DNA of 7,305 nucleotides, from the NCBI GenBank assembly GCA_028870615.1, contig JAGWPH010000174.1:1-7305 (forward strand), given 5' to 3'. The notes under the pieces are model-generated. The model did not search any database. It had not been told where the DNA came from and was given only the letters and a program-made list of their open reading frames with translations. The stretch comes from Betaproteobacteria bacterium. GTDB lineage: Bacteria > Pseudomonadota > Gammaproteobacteria > Burkholderiales > Ferrovaceae. The translations under genes were made by a program, and so were the position numbers. Each line of letters opens with the position of its first letter. Position 1 is the stretch's first letter. This document shows, piece after piece, positions 1 through 6,079 of this stretch.

Positions 1-935
1 CCATTGAAAAACGCTTTAAGACAATTGATGTGACGTGCACGTATGAGTCGAGGCGCGACTACCGGGAGCTGTTGTTTTCCACCCCCGGACTGGGTGCATT
101 CATCAGCGGGGTCATCCTGTTTGAAGAGACCCTAAAACAGAAAAGTGCGACAGATGTGGCGTTACCACAATTGCTGACAGCACAGGGCATCGTACCCGGC
201 ATCAAAGTGGATATGGGAACAGTGCCGTTACCCGGCTTTCCGGGAGAGAAAGTGACGCAAGGCTTGGATGGCCTGGCGCAGCGATTGAGCGAATATAAAA
301 AACTGGGAGCACGTTTTGCCAAGTGGCGTGCAGTGATTGCCGTTGGCGCAGAAATCCCTACCCACTCGGCGATTGCAGCCAATGCGCATGCCTTGGCACG
401 CTACGCAGCCATTTGTCAGGAGCAAGGCCTCGTACCGATCGTCGAACCCGAGGTACTGATGGATGGAGACCACACGTTCGAGATCGGTGCGCGCGTCTCC
501 GAAAGGGTGCTGCATGCGGTGTTTGATGCGCTATATCAGCAACGGGTTGCGCTTGAATGCATGCTCCTGAAACCCAGCATGGTCACGCCGGGAAGCGCAA
601 ATCCAACGCAGGCGACTCCTCAACAGGTCGCGCAGGCCACCCTGTTCTGCCTGCGACGCACAGTGCCAGCAGCGGTGCCGGGAATCAATTTCCTCTCCGG
701 CGGTCAGACCGAGTCTGTGGCGACGGCCAATCTGAATGCCATGAATATCGACGCAGAACGACAGCCATGGACGTTGAGCTTTTCCTACGGGCGCGCCTTG
801 CAGGCTCCCGTGCTTAAGGCCTGGCGTGGCAAGGCAGAGAACAAAGTGATCGCGCAGCAAGCTCTGTACCATCGTGCGCGGCTAAATGGCGCGGCCTGCC
901 AAGGCCAATACACGGCCGCCATGGAGAATGCATGA
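1..935 (+). CDS. Class I fructose-1,6-bisphosphate aldolase (5'-partial)
   Basis: Cytoplasmic Schiff-base aldolase that reversibly cleaves fructose 1,6-bisphosphate into dihydroxyacetone phosphate and glyceraldehyde 3-phosphate. The gene runs off the left edge. The frame is open from base 3 (IEKRF...), so the GTG at 30 is internal and not the start; about 310 residues are visible and roughly 25-30 are missing, including the usual ADES segment. Visible family signatures, numbered from the GTG at 30, are GIKVDMG (Lys59), AKWRAVI (Lys98), IVEPEVL (Glu139 and Glu141), [10 protein letters not shown] with the Schiff-base Lys181 (codon 570-572), FLSGGQTE (around Ser223) and FSYGRALQ (Arg255). These match the catalytic and phosphate-binding positions of the vertebrate-type class I family; no class II metal-site pattern was noticed. 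The TGA stop overlaps the zwf start in an ATGA tetranucleotide, indicating translational coupling. Family assignment is very secure; the physiological direction is not visible from sequence. Confidence 0.96.
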   Translation, partial: IEKRFKTIDVTCTYESRRDYRELLFSTPGLGAFISGVILFEETLKQKSATDVALPQLLTAQGIVPGIKVDMGTVPLPGFPGEKVTQGLDGLAQRLSEYKKLGARFAKWRAVIAVGAEIPTHSAIAANAHALARYAAICQEQGLVPIVEPEVLMDGDHTFEIGARVSERVLHAVFDALYQQRVALECMLLKPSMVTPGSANPTQATPQQVAQATLFCLRRTVPAAVPGINFLSGGQTESVATANLNAMNIDAERQPWTLSFSYGRALQAPVLKAWRGKAENKVIAQQALYHRARLNGAACQGQYTAAMENA

Positions 936-2338
936 ACAAAACCGGCAGTAGTGGGACCCGGTCTGACGCGCTGGTACTGTTTGGCGTGACAGGCGACCTC
1001 GCATATAAAAAAATCTTTCCCGCACTCTATGCGATGGCTAAACGGGGCGTTCTTAACGTTCCGGTGGTTGGCATTGCCACCTCTGATTGGAACATGATGC
1101 AACTTCGTAAGCATGTCACGGATAGCATAAAACAATTCAGCAAGATTGATGACCGGCCAGCACTCCATCATCTGCTTTCTTTGCTTCGCTATGTTGCCGG
1201 CAACTACAGCGATCCAGGCACATTCAACGCACTCAAGAAAACCCTGGGCAATGTCCGGCGCCCGGCACACTACCTCGCCATTCCGCCCGCACTATTTGCG
1301 ACGGTGATCCAAGGCCTTGGTGCCGCAGGTCTCGCAAACCAGGCGCGCGTCATTGTTGAAAAGCCATTCGGGCGCGACCTGGCCTCGGCGCAAAGCCTCA
1401 ATAGTGTCGCAAGGTTGGTGTTCCAGGAAGATTCGATCTTTCGCATTGATCATTACCTTGCGAAAGAGGCGATCATGAATCTCCTGTATTTCCGCTTCGC
1501 CAATTCCTTCCTGGAGCCGATCTGGAACCGAAACTATGTGGCTAATGTTCAGATAACCCTATCCGAAGACTTTGGCATTGAGGGACGGGGCGCATTCTAC
1601 GAAACCGCCGGTTGTCTGCGCGACGTCATTCAAAATCATCTTTTCCAGATCGTTGCACTGCTAGCCATGGAGCCGCCAACTTATAGAGGTTTTGGTGCCG
1701 TACACGGCGAAACAACCGATGTTTTCCAGGCAATGCGCGCGCTTAATCCAGACGACGTAGTGCGCGGTCAATACGCAGGCTACCGTAACGAACCAGGCGT
1801 AGCAAAGCACTCCAACGTTGAAACATTTTGCGCTCTGCGGCTTTTTATCGACTCGTGGCGCTGGGAAGGAGTACCGTGGTACCTGCGATCGGGCAAGTTT
1901 CTGGCTCAGACCGCCACCGAGGTGATCGTCCAACTGAAGCCACCGCCGCAGCGGTTGTTTGCCGATTCAGCGCCTGTGTCCGGCCGAGCCAATTATCTAC
2001 GCTTCCGGCTATCTCCAAACTCCGCTGTCGCCCTCGCTGCACGCGTCAAGCGCGCAGGCAAGGACTTTGTCGGCGACCAGCGTGAGCTCTACCTGGTTGA
2101 TGAACGGCCAGGAGAAGAAACACCTTATGAGCGGCTTCTGGGCGATGCTATGACCGGCAATGGCGCACTATTTACTCGTGAGGATGCGGTTGAAGCCTCC
2201 TGGGCTGTGGTCGACCCCGTCCTCAATACCCCATATCAAATTCATCCTTACCGACGCCATAGCTGGGGGCCCAAACAAGCCAATGCACTCATCGCCAAAG
2301 ACGGCAGCTGGCACAACCCTGGCCTGGACGAGGCGTAG
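932..2338 (+). CDS. zwf: Glucose-6-phosphate 1-dehydrogenase
   Basis: Oxidises glucose 6-phosphate to 6-phosphogluconolactone with NAD(P)+, the entry step of the oxidative pentose phosphate and Entner-Doudoroff routes. At 468 residues it is slightly shorter than the common 480-510. The N-terminal Rossmann fingerprint is [12 protein letters not shown] (residues 16-27). VEKPFGRDL (142-150) and the substrate/active-site segment RIDHYLAKE (171-179, with Asp173, His174 and Lys178) follow. The catalytic-base histidine is His236 in RDVIQNH, and VPWYLRSGK marks the C-terminal domain. The signature segment has Ala177 where the classical DHYLGK pattern has Gly; all catalytic residues are kept. The start ATG at 932 overlaps the aldolase stop by 4 bp and has GGAG at 923-926, 5 nt upstream. 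tal follows after 2 bp. Cofactor preference (NAD or NADP) cannot be read reliably from this sequence. Confidence 0.96.
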   Translation: MNKTGSSGTRSDALVLFGVTGDLAYKKIFPALYAMAKRGVLNVPVVGIATSDWNMMQLRKHVTDSIKQFSKIDDRPALHHLLSLLRYVAGNYSDPGTFNALKKTLGNVRRPAHYLAIPPALFATVIQGLGAAGLANQARVIVEKPFGRDLASAQSLNSVARLVFQEDSIFRIDHYLAKEAIMNLLYFRFANSFLEPIWNRNYVANVQITLSEDFGIEGRGAFYETAGCLRDVIQNHLFQIVALLAMEPPTYRGFGAVHGETTDVFQAMRALNPDDVVRGQYAGYRNEPGVAKHSNVETFCALRLFIDSWRWEGVPWYLRSGKFLAQTATEVIVQLKPPPQRLFADSAPVSGRANYLRFRLSPNSAVALAARVKRAGKDFVGDQRELYLVDERPGEETPYERLLGDAMTGNGALFTREDAVEASWAVVDPVLNTPYQIHPYRRHSWGPKQANALIAKDGSWHNPGLDEA

Positions 2339-2340
2339 TC

Positions 2341-3420
2341 ATGATGAATGCTGCACAGCAACTTCACAATCTGGGTCAAAGCCTCTGGCTTGACAACATC
2401 ACGCGTTCGCTCCTGACAAGCGGCACACTCAACCGCTACATCAAAGAGCTTGCGGTGACCGGTTTGACTTCCAATCCCACAATCTTTGATCAGGCAATCA
2501 AGAGCACCGGTTATTACGCCGATGTCATCCGGAAAAAAACCGTTGAAGGCAAGTCGGGTGAAACATTGTTCTTCGAACTGGCCTTGGAGGACTTGACCCA
2601 GGCCGCCGATTGTTTCCGTCCGGTTTACGAAGCAACCGACGGCCTGGATGGCTGGGTATCGCTGGAAGTCTCTCCATTGCTGGCGGACGATACCCCTGGA
2701 ACCATCGCGGCAGCTGTTCAACTTCACGAGCGTGCACAACGCCCCAACCTTTTCATCAAGATACCGGGTACCCGCGCAGGGATCCCCGCAATAGAAGAGG
2801 TAATCTTCAGGGGTGTTCCAGTGAATGTCACACTGCTGTTCTCACGTGAGCACTACGTCGCGGCTGCAGAAGCGTATATGCGTGGCATCGAACGACGCAT
2901 CGCCGCCGGCCGTGATCCATACGTCGCTTCCGTGGCATCTATTTTCGTCAGCCGGTGGGACGTAGCAGTCAATGACCGGGTTCCAAACAAGCTTCGCAAC
3001 CACCTGGGCATTGGCATCGCCATGCGTACGTACCGATCCTACCGGGATCTGCTGGCGTCAAAGCGCTGGCAGAAACTGGCTGCATCCGGAGCCCGGCCGC
3101 AACGATTGCTATGGGCCAGCACTGGCACCAAGGACCCCACCGCCCCCGATGTTCTTTACGTCGAAGCACTGGCAGCTCCGGGTACGATCAACACCATGCC
3201 AGAAAAAACACTGCTCGCCTTCGCCGAGCACGGAAAAGTTGAGCATGCTTTGCCCATTGATGGGGGCAGTGCTGAAATTGTGCTCGCAAAATTTGCCCAC
3301 GCGGGCATCGATAATGACGCGCTTGCCACTGCCCTTCAGCGCGAAGGCACCGCTGCCTTCTCCAGGTCATGGGATGATTTGATGCAGTGCATCGGTCGTC
3401 TGGCAAACAACCCCCTGTAA
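2341..3420 (+). CDS. tal: Transaldolase, mycobacterial/cyanobacterial type
   Basis: Transfers a dihydroxyacetone unit from sedoheptulose 7-phosphate to glyceraldehyde 3-phosphate in the non-oxidative pentose phosphate pathway. The 359-residue length fits the longer Tal subfamily rather than the roughly 317-residue TalB type. Visible motifs are WLDNITR (16-22), LTSNPTIFD (42-50), VSLEVSP (106-112), LFIKIPGT with the presumed Schiff-base Lys140, VNVTLLFS (161-168), SVASIFVSRWD (197-207) and LLWASTGTKDP (257-266). The gene starts 2 bp after the zwf stop. Tandem ATGs occur at 2341 and 2344; GAGG at 2330-2333 lies 7 nt from the first, which I prefer, but the second cannot be excluded. It is a stand-alone enzyme with no fused phosphoglucose isomerase domain. 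No hairpin terminator is evident right after its stop, so transcription may continue into the following genes. Confidence 0.95.
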   Translation: MMNAAQQLHNLGQSLWLDNITRSLLTSGTLNRYIKELAVTGLTSNPTIFDQAIKSTGYYADVIRKKTVEGKSGETLFFELALEDLTQAADCFRPVYEATDGLDGWVSLEVSPLLADDTPGTIAAAVQLHERAQRPNLFIKIPGTRAGIPAIEEVIFRGVPVNVTLLFSREHYVAAAEAYMRGIERRIAAGRDPYVASVASIFVSRWDVAVNDRVPNKLRNHLGIGIAMRTYRSYRDLLASKRWQKLAASGARPQRLLWASTGTKDPTAPDVLYVEALAAPGTINTMPEKTLLAFAEHGKVEHALPIDGGSAEIVLAKFAHAGIDNDALATALQREGTAAFSRSWDDLMQCIGRLANNPL

Positions 3421-3426
3421 CAGGAT

Positions 3427-3431
3427 AAGGA
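3427..3431 (+). promoter_or_regulatory. Ribosome binding site for the 25-codon ORF
   Basis: AAGGA is located 8 nt before the ATG at 3440. It is the strongest Shine-Dalgarno sequence between tal and the 232-residue gene; the latter has only a weak GAG-like match before its own ATG. This suggests ribosomes load here and reach the next gene through the ATGA overlap. Confidence 0.5.
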
Positions 3432-3439
3432 CAAAAAAC

Positions 3440-3517
3440 ATGAATTCACACCATTTTGAACGTGCGCTGCTTCTGGTCACACTGGTTTCTAAAAAATATT
3501 TGAGAACATTAAAATGA
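3440..3517 (+). CDS. 25-residue leader-like ORF, start-stop coupled to next gene
   Basis: A short ORF begins MNSHHFERALLLVTLV and continues with a basic tail (SKKYLRTLK). It has a good AAGGA ribosome binding site 8 nt upstream, starts 19 nt after the tal stop, and its TGA overlaps the next ATG as ATGA (3514-3517), the same arrangement as aldolase/zwf. The peptide has a hydrophobic core between polar or basic ends and loosely resembles the signal peptide of the downstream protein, which starts MINHQRSRRYVVLITL. It could be a translated coupling peptide, a small membrane-associated protein, or the remnant of a duplicated or frameshifted signal peptide. I know of no homologue. Translation is inferred only from the ribosome binding site and overlap. 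Confidence 0.4.
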   Translation: MNSHHFERALLLVTLVSKKYLRTLK

Positions 3518-4212
3518 TCAATCACCAGCGATCAAGGCGCTACGTCGTTCTCATTACCCTCGCTGTCACCTTGTGTGCGCCCAAAGTGATGGCCTTTAGC
3601 TTTGGCAATCTGATGGGCACGATGGGTGGGGGTAGCGCTGATACCAGCGCAGATGACCCAGATGCTTTCGTGCAGTCCGTTAGGGCAGTAGGGAAACTCA
3701 TGGATAAATCAACTTCCCGCCTTGTCCATTGCCTGGCCGACAAGGAAAGTATTACCATGATCGAAAAAGACAAGAAAGCTGCCAATGAAGTGGCTGACCC
3801 GGAAGAAAGGCGAGCCAAGCTCATGGAAGTGGAAAAGCACAGGCAGGCAGTGTTAAATGAAATCCTGAGAAACGATCGGTTAATGGCAGAAATTCAAAAC
3901 ATGGACGCCGATCAGAAAACCGAACTGGGTGCGGCTGCCTTTAACTTCACACTTGCCCTATTGCGTGGTAAGGCCCTCATGGAGCAATCCGAAACCCTGA
4001 TCTCCAACATGTCGTCCAATCCGGCAATGCAGTCCACCCTCGGCAACGTCAAGGAAGCAGCTTCCAGCGTCTCAAATCAAGTTTCCTCAGCGTCGACGAT
4101 CGCTGACAGGCTGTCTGGCATCTTCCCTGCTGTTGGCATAAGCGGGCCCATTTCCAAGGATGAGTCGCCAAAAATCACCACCGCAGTGCCTGGTCACCAA
4201 GCAACACCTTGA
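3514..4212 (+). CDS. Exported protein of unknown function, signal peptide
   Basis: I do not recognise the family of this 232-residue protein. The N-terminus is a convincing Sec signal peptide: basic RSRR (6-9), hydrophobic YVVLITLAVTL (10-20) and a probable signal peptidase I site VMA|FSF after residue 27. Cys21 does not sit in a good lipobox, so a lipoprotein is less likely. The mature protein opens with a Gly/Met/Ser/Asp-rich segment (30-50), followed by a charged, probably helical region (about 50-130, rich in Lys and Glu) with a single cysteine in VHCLADK (Cys73). A second helical stretch covers about 135-165, and a Ser/Ala-rich then Pro-containing tail ends the protein. No catalytic or metal motif is seen. 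A periplasmic location is inferred. The start overlaps the 25-codon ORF, and the cytochrome-like gene starts 16 bp downstream, suggesting a shared process. Confidence 0.8.
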   Translation: MINHQRSRRYVVLITLAVTLCAPKVMAFSFGNLMGTMGGGSADTSADDPDAFVQSVRAVGKLMDKSTSRLVHCLADKESITMIEKDKKAANEVADPEERRAKLMEVEKHRQAVLNEILRNDRLMAEIQNMDADQKTELGAAAFNFTLALLRGKALMEQSETLISNMSSNPAMQSTLGNVKEAASSVSNQVSSASTIADRLSGIFPAVGISGPISKDESPKITTAVPGHQATP

Positions 4213-4228
4213 AAAAACGGAGTGCTTC

Positions 4229-4693
4229 ATGAAAATCAGCAAATTGGCCTTGGCCGCGATCGCGCTGTGGCTGGTCACCATGACCGTTATCGCATGGTTC
4301 TTCGTTCATGGAAATGTCACAAGTGGAACAGACGATCGTACTGCCATCGTGTTGCAGCCTAGTGAACGAATCATGATTTTGCGGGAGATGCGTGGCATGT
4401 TATCAGCCACACAAGGCATCCTTGAGGGCATCAATCAGGGGGACATGGGCTTGGTCGCCAGGTCCTCGCGTGCGGCTGGAATGGCTTTGTCCGTCGATGT
4501 TAACCCGGTGCTCATGGCCAAACTTCCCATGCCCTTCAAATCGATGGGCATGAGCGTTCACCACCAAATGGATGCGCTCGCCCAAGCGGCTGAAACGGGA
4601 ACGCCCACACCAGAGCTTTTGAAGATGTTGAGCACCATGCTAACCTACTGCGTTGGGTGCCACTCTGCGTGGCAGCTCAAGGCCGGGGATTGA
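4229..4693 (+). CDS. Membrane-anchored monohaem cytochrome c'-like protein
   Basis: This 154-residue protein has an N-terminal hydrophobic segment (about residues 5-26, LALAAIALWLVTMTVIAWFF) that is probably an uncleaved membrane anchor with the remainder in the periplasm. A single haem-attachment motif CVGCH lies near the C-terminus (Cys141, Cys144, His145; codons 4649-4663). Between them are apparently helical segments rich in Met and Ala (about 48-64, 70-90 and 105-122). A haem motif at the end of a helical domain is the arrangement of cytochrome c' and related four-helix c-type cytochromes; assignment to that fold is inference. The same frame is open upstream to an ATG at 4160, but the start at 4229 has GGAG (4219-4222) 6 nt before it and gives the membrane segment at the N-terminus. 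It is probably co-transcribed with the exported protein 16 bp upstream. Electron transfer or small-ligand binding are possible roles; neither is shown. Confidence 0.8.
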   Translation: MKISKLALAAIALWLVTMTVIAWFFVHGNVTSGTDDRTAIVLQPSERIMILREMRGMLSATQGILEGINQGDMGLVARSSRAAGMALSVDVNPVLMAKLPMPFKSMGMSVHHQMDALAQAAETGTPTPELLKMLSTMLTYCVGCHSAWQLKAGD

Positions 4694-4726
4694 AATGTTG
4701 TGTATTGCGATGACCTTCCCGGCCTT
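4679..4726. repeat. 9-bp inverted repeat over the cytochrome-like gene stop
   Basis: AAGGCCGGG (4679-4687) is perfectly complementary to CCCGGCCTT (4718-4726), separated by 30 nt. It lies between the convergent cytochrome-like and BON genes and includes the cytochrome-like gene's stop codon. It could act as a transcript-end hairpin for either strand, but the loop is long and no T-run follows on either side, so a standard intrinsic terminator is not supported. Confidence 0.4.
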
Positions 4727-4754
4727 ACGATGCGTTTGGCCAGCCTCACGCTTC

Positions 4755-5102
4755 TCAACCGCCCCCGCCACCCTTTCCACCGCGCCCGAATACTTCCAGT
4801 TCCATCTGATCATTAACGGAGATAACTCCGGGGACGCGTGAGGCGATCTGGATTGCTTCAAATAATTCCCGGCCTTCTAAAACAAATCCAGATAACGTAA
4901 CAACACCCCGGCGCACACTGACCTCGATATGCTGGGCGTAAATGCCTGGGTCGTCAGTGAGTTGTTGTATCACCGCAAGCTCGATTTTCTTATCCTCTGC
5001 AATCTCAGAGGCACTTCGAGGCGGTACCGTTGCGCAAGCAGTAATAAACGCAGCCATGGCGAACAACCATGAAATTCTGGTAATTTTTCTCATTAGAATC
5101 AT
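4755..5102 (-). CDS. BON-domain lipoprotein with glycine-rich tail
   Basis: A predicted 115-residue envelope lipoprotein with one BON domain (bacterial OsmY and nodulation), a small alpha/beta fold often linked to envelope stress or membrane/ligand binding. The N-terminus has a basic region (MRKITR), a hydrophobic core (SWLFAMAAF) and an ITAC lipobox with Cys23 as the acylated residue. The BON domain covers about residues 34-104, including QQLTDDPGI, the beta-hairpin VRRGVVTLSGFV and the helix ELFEAIQIASRVPGV leading to ISVNDQMELEVF. The protein ends in a glycine-rich tail (GRGGKGGGGG). The frame is open to an ATG at 5189, but GGAAGGA (5109-5115) lies 6 nt before the ATG at 5102, directly abuts the ATG at 5108, and is 15 nt from the ATG at 5093; hence the chosen start. 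It is divergent from the winged-helix gene and convergent with the cytochrome-like gene. Confidence 0.85.
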   Translation of the reverse strand: MILMRKITRISWLFAMAAFITACATVPPRSASEIAEDKKIELAVIQQLTDDPGIYAQHIEVSVRRGVVTLSGFVLEGRELFEAIQIASRVPGVISVNDQMELEVFGRGGKGGGGG

Positions 5103-5367
5103 ACGCATTCCTTCCGCCGCTATCAACTGGAAATGGCATCCTGCCCAAGCACATCCCATGGAGAACAATTTGATGCTACTCGGTTCCAATGAATCCTGGT
5201 CAGATTTTTTTGGCTTGTCGAAATAAAAACAGACTGCCGGGAAACTTGAGGGAATGGCAGTGATTGTCCGAAGGTCGATTCATTGATGCGGAAAATTACA
5301 CTGCCCCGGTATATTGCTCTAAGATGCATAGCATGACCAATCAACCCGGAGAAAAACTGACCCTACA
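5103..5367. promoter_or_regulatory. Divergent intergenic region between BON and winged-helix genes
   Basis: This 265-bp gap must hold the promoters of both flanking genes. No strong sigma-70 promoter is visible. The best guess for the rightward gene is a -10-like TAAGAT at 5320-5325 with a poor -35 near 5295-5301. ACTGCC occurs at 5233-5238 and 5300-5305, with its inverse GGCAGT at 5256-5261, which could be part of an operator but may be chance. A T7 run at about 5204-5210 is not preceded by an obvious stem. No convincing coding frame is seen. Confidence 0.35.
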
Positions 5368-5622
5368 ATGAAAGATATCTTACAATTCCTGAAAGATCAC
5401 GGCGAACAGATGGACACGGACATCGCCTTGGCCACGGGTATCCCCCTTGCAAAAGTACACATTCTTTTGTCAGCACTTGCGGCAAAGGGGACGGTTATGG
5501 CGTGCCATTTGATCAGGTTCGAGAAAGGCAAGAAAGTCGAGGGAATCAGTTGCCGTTTGGCCGGGTACACTCCTCCGGCGGCACCGGGCAGAAAACCAAA
5601 GGTACAGTTGAAGCCATCGTAA
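5368..5622 (+). CDS. Small winged-helix-like DNA-binding protein
   Basis: An 84-residue protein with the look of a compact winged helix-turn-helix domain. Helix 1 is MKDILQFLKDHG (1-12). Helix 2 is about 16-22 (DTDIALA), and the likely recognition helix is about 26-39 (PLAKVHILLSALAA). A beta-wing follows (about 41-64: GTVMACHLIRFEKGKK then EGISCRLAGY), and a short basic Pro/Lys tail ends the protein. The pattern of non-permissive start, turn and wing resembles MarR/ArsR-like regulators, but no ligand or metal-binding motif is present and no target is known. ATG 5368 is the only sensible start, yet the nearest purine-rich GGAGA (5348-5352) is 15 nt away, so initiation may be weak or from a short leader. 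It is convergent with the SWIB gene, 55 bp apart. Confidence 0.7.
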   Translation: MKDILQFLKDHGEQMDTDIALATGIPLAKVHILLSALAAKGTVMACHLIRFEKGKKVEGISCRLAGYTPPAAPGRKPKVQLKPS

Positions 5623-5626
5623 CCCT

Positions 5627-5657
5627 TCGCCTTATTCCAGAATCAGGGAACAGGCGA
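5627..5657. repeat. Imperfect hairpin between convergent genes
   Basis: TCGCCT (5627-5632) pairs with AGGCGA (5652-5657), and inside it TTCC (5635-5638) pairs with GGAA (5647-5650) around an 8-nt loop, with a small asymmetric internal bulge. It lies just after the winged-helix stop, before the end of the convergent SWIB gene. It could serve as a bidirectional transcript end, but no T-run follows it on either strand. Confidence 0.35.
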
Positions 5658-5677
5658 GCCGCGCCACCAACAGCCCA

Positions 5678-5953
5678 CTATTTCAAATGGTTTGAAATCA
5701 GTTTTGTCATTTCAAACATGGATACTTGCTTCTTTCCCCCGAAAATAGCTCCCAGTTTTGCATCAGCATTGATCATGCGGCGGTTCACCGGGTCCTGCAA
5801 ATTGTGCTTCTTGATGTACTCCCATATTTTTTTCGTAACCTCCGTGCGCGGCATGGGCCCTGAGCCGATGATGTTCGCTAACACGTTGGACAGGATGACG
5901 GGCTTCATGAAACCAGCGTTTGGTTTGCTTTCCTTCTTTGCTGTTGTAGCCAT
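5678..5953 (-). CDS. SWIB/MDM2-domain protein
   Basis: A 91-residue stand-alone SWIB domain, a fold known from the BAF60/SWI-SNF chromatin-remodelling subunit and MDM2, and also found in chlamydiae and various proteobacteria, where its role is poorly defined. A short Lys-rich N-terminus (MATTAKKESK) leads into the domain (about 14-90): FMKPVILSNVLANIIG, then MPRTEVTKKIWEYIKKHNLQDP (split at 34-55), NRRMINADAKLGAIFG (57-72) and the closing VSMFEMTKLISNHL. These are the family hallmarks. The start is strongly supported by AAGGAG (5960-5965) 6 nt upstream, and a TAGAAT -10-like element lies upstream at 6023-6028 on this strand without a clear -35. It may be a nucleoid-associated or developmental regulator; that is inference. 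It is convergent with the winged-helix gene and lies downstream of the GGDEF-EAL gene in the same orientation, 126 bp away. Confidence 0.92.
   Translation of the reverse strand: MATTAKKESKPNAGFMKPVILSNVLANIIGSGPMPRTEVTKKIWEYIKKHNLQDPVNRRMINADAKLGAIFGGKKQVSMFEMTKLISNHLK
5680..5716. repeat. Three ATTTCAAA-type octamers forming a palindrome at the SWIB 3' end
   Basis: ATTTCAAA (5680-5687), TTTGAAAT (5691-5698) and ATTTCAAA (5709-5716) lie within 37 bp. The first two form a perfect 8-bp inverted repeat with a 3-nt centre (TGG). They cover the last codons and stop of the SWIB gene. The sequence is AT-rich and partly dictated by coding (FEM and NHLK), so chance is possible. Confidence 0.4.
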
Positions 5954-6022
5954 GGAATACTCCTTCAGGTTCTCAGGTGGAATTTGCGCTTTGGCCGTCA
6001 GTATGACAGGAATGCCGGGTAG

Positions 6023-6028
6023 ATTCTA
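6023..6028 (-). promoter_or_regulatory. Possible -10 element upstream of the SWIB gene
   Basis: On the minus strand this reads TAGAAT, matching TATAAT in five of six positions, 69 nt upstream of the SWIB start. No good -35 is found 16-18 bp further upstream, so an activator-dependent or different sigma factor promoter, or chance, is possible. Confidence 0.25.
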
Positions 6029-6079
6029 ACCTACTTTGACCGGTATGGATGCGAATAATCGTTTAGAGATCAAGAGCAT

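Noticed and set aside
30..32. GTG as the start of the aldolase
   Set aside because: The frame is open to the window edge with family-typical residues (IEKRF) before it, so the gene is truncated by the window.
4160..4228. Longer N-terminus for the cytochrome-like protein
   Set aside because: It would overlap the previous gene, put polar residues before the membrane segment, and lacks the GGAG ribosome binding site found before 4229.
4817..4830. CGGAG-ATAA-CTCCG hairpin
   Set aside because: A 5-bp stem inside the BON coding sequence with no T-run; expected by chance.
5103..5189. Longer N-terminus for the BON lipoprotein
   Set aside because: It would bury the lipoprotein signal about 50 residues in; GGAAGGA lies inside it and is well placed for the ATG at 5102.
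5502..6029. 175-codon plus-strand frame opposite the SWIB gene
   Set aside because: It overlaps the winged-helix gene in another frame and is antisense to a clear SWIB domain; the protein has no recognisable features.
6036..6041. TTGACC as a plus-strand -35 element
   Set aside because: No -10 at suitable spacing, and it would drive only antisense transcription into the GGDEF-EAL gene.
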